Of a stretch of DNA of 64,000 nt, positions 43,513 to 51,460 are shown piece by piece. The notes beneath the pieces are model-generated. The model searched no databases and was not told where the DNA came from. It was given only the letters and a program-made list of their open reading frames with translations. Within the stretch, counting starts at the first letter, position 1. Each line of letters opens with the position of its first letter. The stretch covers positions 558,001 to 622,000 of the forward strand of contig NZ_JAGSYH010000004.1 of the NCBI RefSeq assembly GCF_025685685.1, in the 5' to 3' direction. Source of the DNA: Acidicapsa dinghuensis (lineage in GTDB: Bacteria > Acidobacteriota > Terriglobia > Terriglobales > Acidobacteriaceae). The position numbers and the translations under genes are program-made.

Positions 43513-43639
43513 CCAGATCGGAAGATCGGGCTTCGGACTTTGCACGAGACCCGAGCACTTCCTGAATACCCGCCATCCCTGCCGCTCCGACCATACTCAT
43601 AAACCAACACCATGAGAGAAAACATTCATTGGAGGCTCC

Positions 43640-44695
43640 ATGCGTAACGCAGGCAGGCTTAAACTCGGCTACTACCCCCTCCCTGACAGGGAGGCTGTAC
43701 GCCTACGCAACCTGCTCGAGTTTCCAGCAGAAGGAGCCAGTGTACTCGACCCATGCGTGGGGACTGGGGCTCCGCTCTTAGAGATCACCTCCGGCGCCGC
43801 TGTTTCGCGCTATGGCGTCGAACTGGATGTGACTCGCGCACAGCGGGCCAGCGAAGCGGGCATCTTCACCATCCACGGCAACCTCTTTGGAGCCAGCGCA
43901 CCAGTCGAGAGCTTTTCGCTCCTCTATCTCAATCCGCCCTACGACTCGGAGATAGGCACATTCGAAAACAAGCGTATGGAGTATCTGTTTCTGAAGCACA
44001 CCTATCGATGGCTTGCGCTCAGCGGCGTACTCGTGTTTGTGGTTCAGCAGGGACAGCTTGAACAGTGCATACCTCTTTTATCGGCGCACTTTGGATGGTT
44101 CTGTGTTTTGCGACTCACAGAACCAGAGTCTGTACGATTCAATCAAGTTGTACTGATGGCGGTGCGCAGGCGCATCGCTGCCGATGCTCAGGAAAGCAAC
44201 CGCAAAGCGCTTGAAAGCGCAATTTATGCGAATGCACTGCCGATCCTCACCGGCAATGAACCAAAGTTTGCGCTGCCGTCAACGCGCGCGGCGCACCTTG
44301 CTTATCGAGGGCTCCCACTCGATGAGTTGGAAGATCTGGCCGTGCAATCCTCCGCATGGAGGAGAGTCGCTGCACAGCTTCTCCCGAAAGAACAGATGCC
44401 GATCGAGAGGCCGATCACGCCGCTCCATGCTGGCCATGTCGGGCTCCTTTGCACCGCTGGGATGTTGAATGGAGTAGCTGGCGCAGGTGCTGATCGCCAT
44501 ATCGCGCGTTGGCAGACCAGGAAATACGAAACGACGTTCACCGAAAAAGAGGAGGGATATACCGAAGTCCATCGGCAGGAGCGGTTCTCCAATGAGGTCG
44601 CCCTCGTTTATGAAGACGGGAGAACCCTTGTACTCACTGATAAGAGGAAGGGGGAAGAGAATGGAGAATGCACACCTGCGACTCGGGAGGCTTGA
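43640..44695 (+). CDS. Adenine-specific DNA methyltransferase-like protein (DUF6094 type)
   Basis: A 351-residue class I methyltransferase-like protein. SAM motif I is VLDPCVGTGA (D37 to G43), with E in YGVELDVTRAQ as the ribose-binding acid. The catalytic N6-adenine motif NPPY is at 98-101 in LLYLNPPYDS. No target-recognition domain typical of restriction systems is seen; the C-terminal part is small and beta-rich. Orphan enzymes like this are common on conjugative elements and may protect element DNA from host restriction. GGAGG precedes the ATG. The next gene overlaps its end by 35 bases. Confidence 0.75.
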   Translation: MRNAGRLKLGYYPLPDREAVRLRNLLEFPAEGASVLDPCVGTGAPLLEITSGAAVSRYGVELDVTRAQRASEAGIFTIHGNLFGASAPVESFSLLYLNPPYDSEIGTFENKRMEYLFLKHTYRWLALSGVLVFVVQQGQLEQCIPLLSAHFGWFCVLRLTEPESVRFNQVVLMAVRRRIAADAQESNRKALESAIYANALPILTGNEPKFALPSTRAAHLAYRGLPLDELEDLAVQSSAWRRVAAQLLPKEQMPIERPITPLHAGHVGLLCTAGMLNGVAGAGADRHIARWQTRKYETTFTEKEEGYTEVHRQERFSNEVALVYEDGRTLVLTDKRKGEENGECTPATREA

Positions 44696-45308
44696 GTATC
44701 AACGCAATAGCGGTAAGCAGCAGACCAGAATCTGGCTGCACGTCGATCGGTACATTGGCGAGGGACAACAGGCTCACCTGCTTAGCGCATTCGGCAACGA
44801 CGCTGAGGTCGGAGCGGTGACTGCCGCAATCCATGAAGATCACGAACTGGAACTGATTTCGCCGGATGGCTCGAAGAGCACCGCACGCTTTGGTAAACAC
44901 GTTGCATGCCACAAAGGACTGCTCAAACCGGCCGGATATCCTCGCCCCGTACGACACCTCCTGGTGTCCTCGCATTCGCTTCAGAGTAATGGCAGTGCCG
45001 GGAAAACCATCCTCATGAACTATGAAGAGGAAACACTCGATCTTGCGTGGTCGACCCTCGTTAGCTTGCTCGGCCTGCCTGCCGATCCGCGCTGGGCCGG
45101 TTACATCCTCGCTCAACTTGATGTCGACGATCGCGTACGGCGAATCACGGGTATCGGTTGCGAGCCTGTGATCATCCAAGCCACGCGAGCCGATCTTCTT
45201 GCGCGCGTTGGCAAAGCACTCATTGACGGCATGCTGCCTTTTCCAGAGAAGAACGGTCCCGTCCAGTGGCCGACTTTCTCGCTGGAGCAGCTCCTTCGCG
45301 TCGCCTAA
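44661..45308 (+). CDS. Hypothetical protein overlapping the methyltransferase gene
   Basis: A 215-residue soluble protein with the ATG at 44661 and an upstream GGGGGAAGAG site; it overlaps the methyltransferase gene by 35 bases. The N-terminal half is beta-rich (RLEYQRNSGKQQTRIWLHVDRY), the C-terminal half alternates helix and strand with PRPVRHLLVSSHS. No family recognised. Tight overlap suggests shared regulation with the methyltransferase. Confidence 0.6.
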   Translation: MENAHLRLGRLEYQRNSGKQQTRIWLHVDRYIGEGQQAHLLSAFGNDAEVGAVTAAIHEDHELELISPDGSKSTARFGKHVACHKGLLKPAGYPRPVRHLLVSSHSLQSNGSAGKTILMNYEEETLDLAWSTLVSLLGLPADPRWAGYILAQLDVDDRVRRITGIGCEPVIIQATRADLLARVGKALIDGMLPFPEKNGPVQWPTFSLEQLLRVA

Positions 45309-45493
45309 GCGCGACCATCATCTCATCCCAGCTTCATCCTCTCGCGCACTGTGCCGATCCGGCACGCGCACCACACCTTTCTCGTGAAATCGAAACCGGA
45401 CCCGCGAGGAACCTCGCGAGGCGAGGTCGCGATTGGGTTCTCTACAGACTGCCACAAAGTTACCCGACAGCTCCCGCCCCACGGAGGTCGCTC

Positions 45494-45670
45494 ATGTCCA
45501 AAGACAATCCCGAAACGCCAACGTTCGTCGAGATGGTGCTCGCCCTTCTAGAAGACAGATTTCCGTGGCTCGGCAATGAAAACGAAGCGGTCAGCGGAGC
45601 CGACGCGATCGAGGAACTGAATCATCTTCACCAGGATCTGATCGAGAGGCGCGACCAGGCTAGGCCATAG
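45494..45670 (+). CDS. Very small acidic helical protein
   Basis: A 58-residue protein with GGAGG six bases ahead of the ATG. It is acidic and helical (TFVEMVLALLEDRFPWLG, AIEELNHLHQDLIERRDQA). A terminator hairpin follows at 45783, so it may be the last gene of its unit. The 185 bases before it hold only GC-rich inverted repeats. No family recognised. Confidence 0.6.
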   Translation: MSKDNPETPTFVEMVLALLEDRFPWLGNENEAVSGADAIEELNHLHQDLIERRDQARP

Positions 45671-45782
45671 CTCTCCACTCAGGTGCGCGTTGATGGCCGC
45701 CGTTTCGGAGATACGCGCGGGCGACAGCCAATGCCGAGTTCGATTTTCGAGACTTTCTGCTGCATTCACCAGTCACGTCCCC

Positions 45783-45806
45783 AAGCCAGCAAAAGCTGGC
45801 TTTTCG
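45783..45806 (+). terminator. Rho-independent terminator or attenuator before the helicase gene
   Basis: The 8-bp stem AAGCCAGC / GCTGGCTT with an AAAA loop is followed by TTCGTT. It lies 34 bases before the helicase GTG start, so it could either end the upstream unit or attenuate the helicase gene. Confidence 0.7.
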
Positions 45807-45839
45807 TTCGCTACCGAAAACTAGTCGAAGGAGAGTCGC

Positions 45840-48137
45840 GTGGAAACCTGTTACGACTATCTCCGCGCCTACGCATCAGAGCTGGGCTCACGCATTGTCG
45901 AGATGTATCCACCCCTGCAGGGCCCGAAAGATGATCTGGCGGCTGAGCTGAAGACGCTCTTGCGCAAGCCGCTCCCAGTGCAGGCAATGACAATCACGGG
46001 ATGTGCGAAGTATCTCACGACAGCGAAGTCCGTGAACATCGTGGGCGAGTGTGGCACGGGAAAGACACTTATGTCGGCCGGCATTGTTCATGCGCACGCC
46101 GCAGGGAAGCCTTACAGCACGATCGTCATGTGCCCTCCTCATCTGGTACTCAAGTGGGCGCGTGAGATTTTCATCACTGTTCCTAATGCACGCGTGTTCG
46201 TTATCTACGACTTTCGCAACGGAGGGGATGAAAAGAAGCCTCACGGAGTAGTAGAAATGCGGCTCCGCAATGGCCACGCAGTCTCCAAGGGAGAGAAGAC
46301 GACGCTCTCCGATCTTCGTCGCATCGGGCGCAGAGCCTGGCGGCGCAGGTGGGCCACGCCAACCTACTTCATCGTCAGTCGCGAAACGGGCAAACTCAGC
46401 TACTACTGGAAACACGCCTACTCCGTACGCGCCTCGCGGCTTGAACGAAGGCTAGTCACAAATCCAGACACTGGTTTGCCGATCCCCAACGCCGACGGCG
46501 GCTATCTCCATGAAGCGGACTTTGGAGATGTCAAACTTTCTGAGAAGTTTGAGCGAGCGCGCGTTGGGACGAAGGGGCACGCCGCTCTCTGGCAGGCAGA
46601 CAACGCCAAGATCCAGCGGATGGCGCCCCTCGATTTCATCAGCCGCTATATGCGGCATTACTGGGACTATGCGATCGCCGACGAGTTGCATCAGCTTGCG
46701 AACGACACGGCCCAAGGTAACAACCTCGATGTTCTCCGCCGCTGCGCGCGGAAACTGATCGGCGCCACGGGAACTTTGATGGGCGGGTATGCCTCGGATC
46801 TATTTCGACTTCTGTTCCGCATGAATCCTCGCAAGATGGTCGAGGAGGGTTTTGAGGCCTCCAGTGCGGGGGAAACTGAATTCCAGGCGCTCTATGGGGT
46901 GCTCGAATCGATCGAGCGTATCCCGGACTCCGACAACGCCTGCAGCAATGCTGAAAAGAGCACGGTCCGGCTGGTACGAAGGCCCGGTGCGTCTCCGCTT
47001 CTTTTTGGCCGCTTCCTCATGTCTTCGACCGTGTTCGTCTCGCTGGAAGATATTGCGGACTTCCTGCCTCCTTACGAGGAGAGCGTGCTTCAGGTTGAGA
47101 TGGATGACACCCTATCCGCGGCCTATCGAAAGATCGAGGAGGATATCCGGGCCGCGCTCAAGGAAAACCGGAAGAATCGAAGCCTGATGAGCCTCATGAT
47201 GCATCGGCTGATTCTCTATCCGGATCATCCCTTCGGCATCGGAGAGATCTGGGGCAAGGTGTTTGACCCGAAGCAGAAGAAAATGGTGCCGTTCCTAGTT
47301 ACAACGGCACCCGAGTTGCCTCGCAGCGTCGTCTACCCGAAAGAACAACAGCTCATCGACGACATTCGGAGTGAGTTGAGCCGCGGCAGACGGTGCCAGA
47401 TCTACGCGACGTTTACCCACGAACATGACGTTCTTGCCCGACTGCAGCATGTGTTGCAGAATGCAAGCTTCCGCGTGGCCGTGCTTCGGCCCACCGTCCC
47501 GCCTCTCCAGAGAGAACTCTGGTATGAGAAGCAGATCAAGGAGGGAGTCGACGTCGTCATTTGTCACCCGAAACTGGTGGAGACGGGCCTCGACCTTCTT
47601 TGGTTCCCGACGATCTACTTCTACCAGACCGGATATTCGCTGCACACACTGAGACAAGCGTCTCGCCGGTCGTGGAGGATCGGCCAGTTCCTCGATGTGC
47701 ACGTGAAGTTCTTCGTCTACGCAGGCACCACACAGATGGCGTGCCTGCGCCTCATGGGCCGCAAGATGCTCGTAGCCTTGATGCTCGAGGGCAAGTTCTC
47801 AGGCGAAGGGATCCACTCCATGGGCATCGAGGAGGACCTAGTCGCTGCGATGGCGCGTGAACTTGTCGAACAAAGCGACGTGGGGCAATCCGCAGATGCC
47901 GTCTGGCAGGAGCTGAAACGAGAGAGAGCCTCGCAACTAGCAGCCACTCCAAAGCCCCAACTATCTGATGGAACTGACGAGCAAGCATCGGGATTTGGCG
48001 AGGGCTTGTTTGACTCACCGCAGGCTCATCCTTCCGGCCTCACGCTCGTTCACTCCAAGCAACAAAAGAAAGAGGAGCCCGATTCCATCTGGCCTACCGG
48101 TTACGTCATCGGAGAGCAGCTGAGACTCTTCGGCTGA
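45840..48137 (+). CDS. SNF2/DEAD-like superfamily 2 helicase
   Basis: A 765-residue protein starting at GTG (GAAGGAG upstream). The first RecA-like domain has Walker A GECGTGKT at 69-76, motif Ia IVMCPPHLVLKW, and a DEAH-box variant, DELH, at 281-284 with GATGTLMGGYA as motif III. An insertion of about 170 residues with WKHAYSVRASRLERR separates motifs I and II. The second domain contains QIYATFTHEHDVL and QASRRSWRIGQ, the motif VI form typical of SNF2 proteins. It likely remodels nucleic acid or protein-DNA complexes. Similar helicases occur near AEP primases in mobile-element conflict systems. Confidence 0.82.
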   Translation: METCYDYLRAYASELGSRIVEMYPPLQGPKDDLAAELKTLLRKPLPVQAMTITGCAKYLTTAKSVNIVGECGTGKTLMSAGIVHAHAAGKPYSTIVMCPPHLVLKWAREIFITVPNARVFVIYDFRNGGDEKKPHGVVEMRLRNGHAVSKGEKTTLSDLRRIGRRAWRRRWATPTYFIVSRETGKLSYYWKHAYSVRASRLERRLVTNPDTGLPIPNADGGYLHEADFGDVKLSEKFERARVGTKGHAALWQADNAKIQRMAPLDFISRYMRHYWDYAIADELHQLANDTAQGNNLDVLRRCARKLIGATGTLMGGYASDLFRLLFRMNPRKMVEEGFEASSAGETEFQALYGVLESIERIPDSDNACSNAEKSTVRLVRRPGASPLLFGRFLMSSTVFVSLEDIADFLPPYEESVLQVEMDDTLSAAYRKIEEDIRAALKENRKNRSLMSLMMHRLILYPDHPFGIGEIWGKVFDPKQKKMVPFLVTTAPELPRSVVYPKEQQLIDDIRSELSRGRRCQIYATFTHEHDVLARLQHVLQNASFRVAVLRPTVPPLQRELWYEKQIKEGVDVVICHPKLVETGLDLLWFPTIYFYQTGYSLHTLRQASRRSWRIGQFLDVHVKFFVYAGTTQMACLRLMGRKMLVALMLEGKFSGEGIHSMGIEEDLVAAMARELVEQSDVGQSADAVWQELKRERASQLAATPKPQLSDGTDEQASGFGEGLFDSPQAHPSGLTLVHSKQQKKEEPDSIWPTGYVIGEQLRLFG

Positions 48138-48165
48138 GTCTTTCGAAAAAACCCAGGAGGCCTGC

Positions 48166-48840
48166 ATGCGCAAGCGACGCCCTTGGAAGGAATGGGAAAT
48201 CGATCTGGTTCGTGCAGACTATCCGCACAAACCAACGGCAAGGCTTGCAAAGACGTTGAAGCGAAGCATTACCTCGGTCTACCAGCGCGCCATCCTCCTG
48301 GGATTGCGCAAGTCCGCAAAGTATCTAGCCAGTCGGGATGCCTGCCGGCTGCGGAGAGGCGACAATGTCGGAGCCGCGCACCGCTTTCTTCCAGGCCATG
48401 TCCCGGCCAACAAGGGATTGCGAAGGCCGGGATGGTCTCGCGGCCGCATGGCCGAGACGCAATTCAAACCGGGCAACAAACCGCACACCTGGAAGCCGAT
48501 CGGCACGACCCGCTACTCGAAAGAAGGTTATCTCCAACGAAAGGTTTCGGACACCGGCTATCCCCCACGCGACTGGGTCGGGGAGCACATCCTGATGTGG
48601 AGGAAGGCGCATGGGCCGGTGCCGGAAGGCTTTGCCGTCGCCTTCAAGGACGGCAACAAAGCACACCTGGCGCTCGATAACTTCGAGCTTATCTCGCGGC
48701 GCGAATTGATGCGGCGCAACACCATCCATCGCTTCCCGCCGCAGTTGGCTGACGCCATAAGGCTCAACGGAGCACTCAAGCGCAGACTGAGAGAACACGA
48801 TGAGAAACACGCTGACGGATCTTCGCAATCATCTGTTTGA
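48166..48840 (+). CDS. HNH endonuclease with N-terminal Myb/SANT-like region
   Basis: A 224-residue protein. It begins with RPWKEWEIDLVRADYPHKPTA, a SANT/Myb-like helix region seen in phage HNH enzymes. After a basic linker the HNH_3 core appears: GYLQRKVSDTGY, VGEHILMWRKAHGPVPEGFAV (catalytic H), then DGNKAHLALDNFELISR. The usual second cysteines are missing, as in many phage members. GGAGG precedes the ATG. It overlaps the following small gene by 41 bases. It may be a homing or packaging-type nuclease inherited from phage. Confidence 0.75.
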   Translation: MRKRRPWKEWEIDLVRADYPHKPTARLAKTLKRSITSVYQRAILLGLRKSAKYLASRDACRLRRGDNVGAAHRFLPGHVPANKGLRRPGWSRGRMAETQFKPGNKPHTWKPIGTTRYSKEGYLQRKVSDTGYPPRDWVGEHILMWRKAHGPVPEGFAVAFKDGNKAHLALDNFELISRRELMRRNTIHRFPPQLADAIRLNGALKRRLREHDEKHADGSSQSSV

Positions 48841-49048
48841 GACGATCGAAGCGCTCAAAGACGACGAAAACCCAATGCCCGTCGACCGCGCACGTGCGAT
48901 CAGCGAGGCAGCTGGCAAGCTCATCGAGTCGGGCAAGATGGAACTCCAGTACCTCGACCTGATGGGCGATCGGGAAGCTTCGAAATTCTTTGACACGCCG
49001 CTGCTCGCTCTACCAGGAAATCGGCCTGCGCGTCAGGTAGGAGGCTAG
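48800..49048 (+). CDS. Small helical hypothetical protein
   Basis: An 82-residue protein overlapping the HNH gene. It is mostly helical (LTDLRNHLFETIEALKDDENP, then VDRARAISEAAGKLIESGKME) and resembles small phage proteins of the type encoded after HNH genes. It has an AGAG site before the ATG and ends two bases before the following GTG-start gene. No function is assigned. Confidence 0.6.
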   Translation: MRNTLTDLRNHLFETIEALKDDENPMPVDRARAISEAAGKLIESGKMELQYLDLMGDREASKFFDTPLLALPGNRPARQVGG

Positions 49049-49049
49049 T

Positions 49050-49220
49050 GTGGCAATCGGGGCGGCGGAACTGCGTAGATGGATCGAATCCCTTCCTGAG
49101 GCTTCCGAGGTCGCAATTGATGAGGGTGGGCTCACTCTAATTGAAATCGGCGGCGACGCCTATCTTGAAGTGGGGGGTGTCCCGCTTGAAAACGAAGACT
49201 CCCTTCACTCCACCACCTGA
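49050..49220 (+). CDS. Very small hypothetical protein, GTG start
   Basis: A 56-residue frame with AGGAGG upstream: VAIGAAELRRWIESLPEASE, then acidic beta-like sequence ending SLHSTT. The codon pattern and tight spacing to the upstream gene support it. It is acidic and soluble; no family recognised. Confidence 0.5.
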   Translation: MAIGAAELRRWIESLPEASEVAIDEGGLTLIEIGGDAYLEVGGVPLENEDSLHSTT

Positions 49221-49305
49221 GGATTTGCACCAGCTTTCCCCTGGTGTGGTCTGGACTGTTGTAGATTCGGCTCCTGGCATGCTGGAATGAAGGAGAAGGC
49301 CCTCA

Positions 49306-50697
49306 ATGGACGTTCCCCCGGAGAACCAGGAATCTCGCGCAGATCGGTCCAAAGCCGAGCTTGACGCTGTGCTGAATGCGCTGATCCCCAGTTCGTTGCT
49401 CTATCTCCGAAAGAGTCTTGACGATTTGGACCAGATGCAACGCAAAGAGCTGTTGCGCGATGTCTACGGACCTGGTGACCTAGAACTGCGACTAGCCAAT
49501 CTCCACCTCGTACTCCCTCTCCTGCATAAAGCTCGCGGCAAAGATGCGAGACAGTTCCTCCTGGGGGTTTTCCTGCCATGGGTCGGAATCCGTAGACGGC
49601 TTGCGATCAACCGAAATCGGATTCTTGACGAATTCGCCAAGACCGGCTCCTACACGCCGGGCACGCACGAAGAATATGCGCATCTCGTAAATATCTATCG
49701 CAGCATCGTGGCTGATCTGATCGACCCGTACTTGACCCTTCTTGTAGCCTCCTATCAGTTTGTGGAAGGGAGCTTCACAGATCTCGAGGCCGCAAACTTC
49801 GGCCAGGGCGAACGCAATAAGGACGAGTACCTTACGGCCAGGATCAAGAACGAAGATCCCCAAGTCCGGATATTGTCCGGGTATAGCCCGCTCGTCCGAA
49901 ATGCGGTCTCGCACAGCGGATCTCACGGCGTCACGTATCAATCGGGAAGCGTGCTCTTCCGCAATATCAAGAGAGGAGCCGCGCGTGCGGTCGACACTGC
50001 TGAGTGGACGGAGGATGAGCTCCTTAACAACATCACCAGCCTGCACGAATGCATTCTCTCGATTGACGCGGCCGTGGGAATCTTCGGACTCGACATAGTT
50101 GATCTGTTGGAGAGTGACTGGGAACTCCGCTCTCAAGCCCTTCACTATGCCACGTCTCCGGAAGAACAAGCCATGATGCGGGCAAAGAGCGAGGCAACGC
50201 TCGATCAGATTAGAAGCGCTAACGACATGAGTGTTGAGGACAAGCTCAAGGCGCTCATGTCTGTGCTCAAGAAGAATTGCTCTCTGAGAGAGATGCCGCT
50301 GCGAGGGATCAGATATTCCTCCGAGCGAAAAGTTCTCAGGGTGGAGGTTCCAGCCGCAGGCCTCGACGATTCTGACGATCAACAGATACGTGATCGAGTG
50401 ATGAGGCTGAGCCGCTATGCGATAGTCGCCGAAGCCGTGTATGGCCAGTTGGCCGATGTCTATGAAGTTGCAGAGATCCACGAAGACGGCCGCGCACAGG
50501 TGATCACTGGATTCAAGCGCGACCTACTGCACGAGTATGGTGAACATCGCACAGGCCTGCTGGACCTCATCCACGAAGCGACGATTTATGTCAATGGCAG
50601 CCGTGTGAGCATATCCGTCGATTTCGAGGAAGTCCGCAAAAAGGAACGCGAGTCGCTCGGAGAAACCTTTCCGAGACGCGATCGCTCGGTCAAGTAG
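49306..50697 (+). CDS. HEPN-motif protein, possible ribonuclease
   Basis: A 463-residue, largely helical protein. The centre holds PLVRNAVSHSGSHG, with R198-N199-x3-H203, the RNxxxH motif that forms the active site in HEPN ribonucleases. Flanking helices (YAHLVNIYRSIVADLIDPY before and TSLHECILSIDAAVGIFG after) suit a HEPN four-helix bundle. The last 170 residues are more beta-rich. A GGAG site lies about 12 bases before the ATG at 49306. HEPN proteins act in RNA cleavage in toxin, restriction and CRISPR systems. No partner antitoxin is evident, so a defence or regulatory role is inference. Confidence 0.55.
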   Translation: MDVPPENQESRADRSKAELDAVLNALIPSSLLYLRKSLDDLDQMQRKELLRDVYGPGDLELRLANLHLVLPLLHKARGKDARQFLLGVFLPWVGIRRRLAINRNRILDEFAKTGSYTPGTHEEYAHLVNIYRSIVADLIDPYLTLLVASYQFVEGSFTDLEAANFGQGERNKDEYLTARIKNEDPQVRILSGYSPLVRNAVSHSGSHGVTYQSGSVLFRNIKRGAARAVDTAEWTEDELLNNITSLHECILSIDAAVGIFGLDIVDLLESDWELRSQALHYATSPEEQAMMRAKSEATLDQIRSANDMSVEDKLKALMSVLKKNCSLREMPLRGIRYSSERKVLRVEVPAAGLDDSDDQQIRDRVMRLSRYAIVAEAVYGQLADVYEVAEIHEDGRAQVITGFKRDLLHEYGEHRTGLLDLIHEATIYVNGSRVSISVDFEEVRKKERESLGETFPRRDRSVK

Positions 50698-50799
50698 CGC
50701 ACTGCGAACAGTCTCAGCCAGTTCGCGCAAGAAACCTGCTTCCATCGCAAGAAGCAGTTCAATTCCCAACAATCCAAACACCAGAAAAGGAGCTCTGGC

Positions 50800-51012
50800 A
50801 TGGCCAGTCTCACTGCGTCCGCTCTTCGCCGCGAGTTCGTCTACAACGGCACCGTCATCCCTGATCCCAACCCCTCACTGTCCCCTGAGCAAGTGCGGGA
50901 TACGCTGGTCGCGGCCTATCCAGAGATCGCCACCGCTGCGCTGTCCGGCCCGGAAGTCAAGAGTGACTCTGCCCGCTACACCTTCAGCCGTGCGATTGGG
51001 AGCAAAGGCTAG
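50800..51012 (+). CDS. PRTRC system protein C (ubiquitin-like)
   Basis: A 70-residue protein with the recognisable PRTRC-C pattern: a strand pair RREFVYNGTVIPDPNPSLSP, then EQVRDTLVAAYPEIATAAL, GPEVKSD and a final YTFSRAIGSKG. This family is assigned to the prokaryotic ubiquitin-like fold and accompanies E1- and E2-like genes. The C-terminus ends in Lys-Gly rather than Gly-Gly. AAAGGAG lies about 14 bases before the ATG. In this element it is separated from the rest of its cassette by padR and the permease gene. Confidence 0.85.
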   Translation: MASLTASALRREFVYNGTVIPDPNPSLSPEQVRDTLVAAYPEIATAALSGPEVKSDSARYTFSRAIGSKG

Positions 51013-51118
51013 CTCGACTCTCTTTTCGTACCAGACTCGACCCCATCGACTAAACCTGCAAGCTCCTATTGCACCCCCATATGAAAATTTGGTATATATG
51101 GGAGTCCAAGAGGAAAGA

Positions 51119-51460
51119 ATGGGAACCAAGAATGATGTGTGGCTGGGGACGTTGTCGCTCATGGTGCTTCGCACGCTTTCGACCATGGGGCCTCAACACG
51201 GATATGGACTCGCCAGACGGATCGAGCAGACCAGCGGGGACAAGCTGCAACTGAATTACGGAACTCTTTATCCGGCCCTTCTAAAGCTGGAACAGGATGG
51301 TGCGATCCGATCGGAATGGGGAATTTCAGACAATAATCGCCGGGCGAAGTTCTACAAGATCACGCAAGTGGGCCGAAAGCACTTGGAGCGCGAAACTCGC
51401 AATTGGCAGGAAACGACTGCGATTCTGGCCCGTTTCCTTGCGCCGGCTGAGGAGGTCTGA
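51119..51460 (+). CDS. PadR-family transcriptional regulator
   Basis: A 113-residue protein starting MGTKNDVW (an alternative ATG at 51098 adds seven residues). The PadR winged helix is plain: LSLMVLRTLSTMGPQHGYGLARRIEQ, then LNYGTLYPALLKLEQDGAI and the wing RRAKFYKITQVGRKHLERE. It matches the regulator type that in Acidobacteriota sits next to duplicated permeases and probably represses them in response to a drug or lipid. It ends on the first base of the permease ATG. The upstream stretch has A+T-rich TTGGTATATATG, a possible promoter/operator. Confidence 0.93.
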   Translation: MGTKNDVWLGTLSLMVLRTLSTMGPQHGYGLARRIEQTSGDKLQLNYGTLYPALLKLEQDGAIRSEWGISDNNRRAKFYKITQVGRKHLERETRNWQETTAILARFLAPAEEV

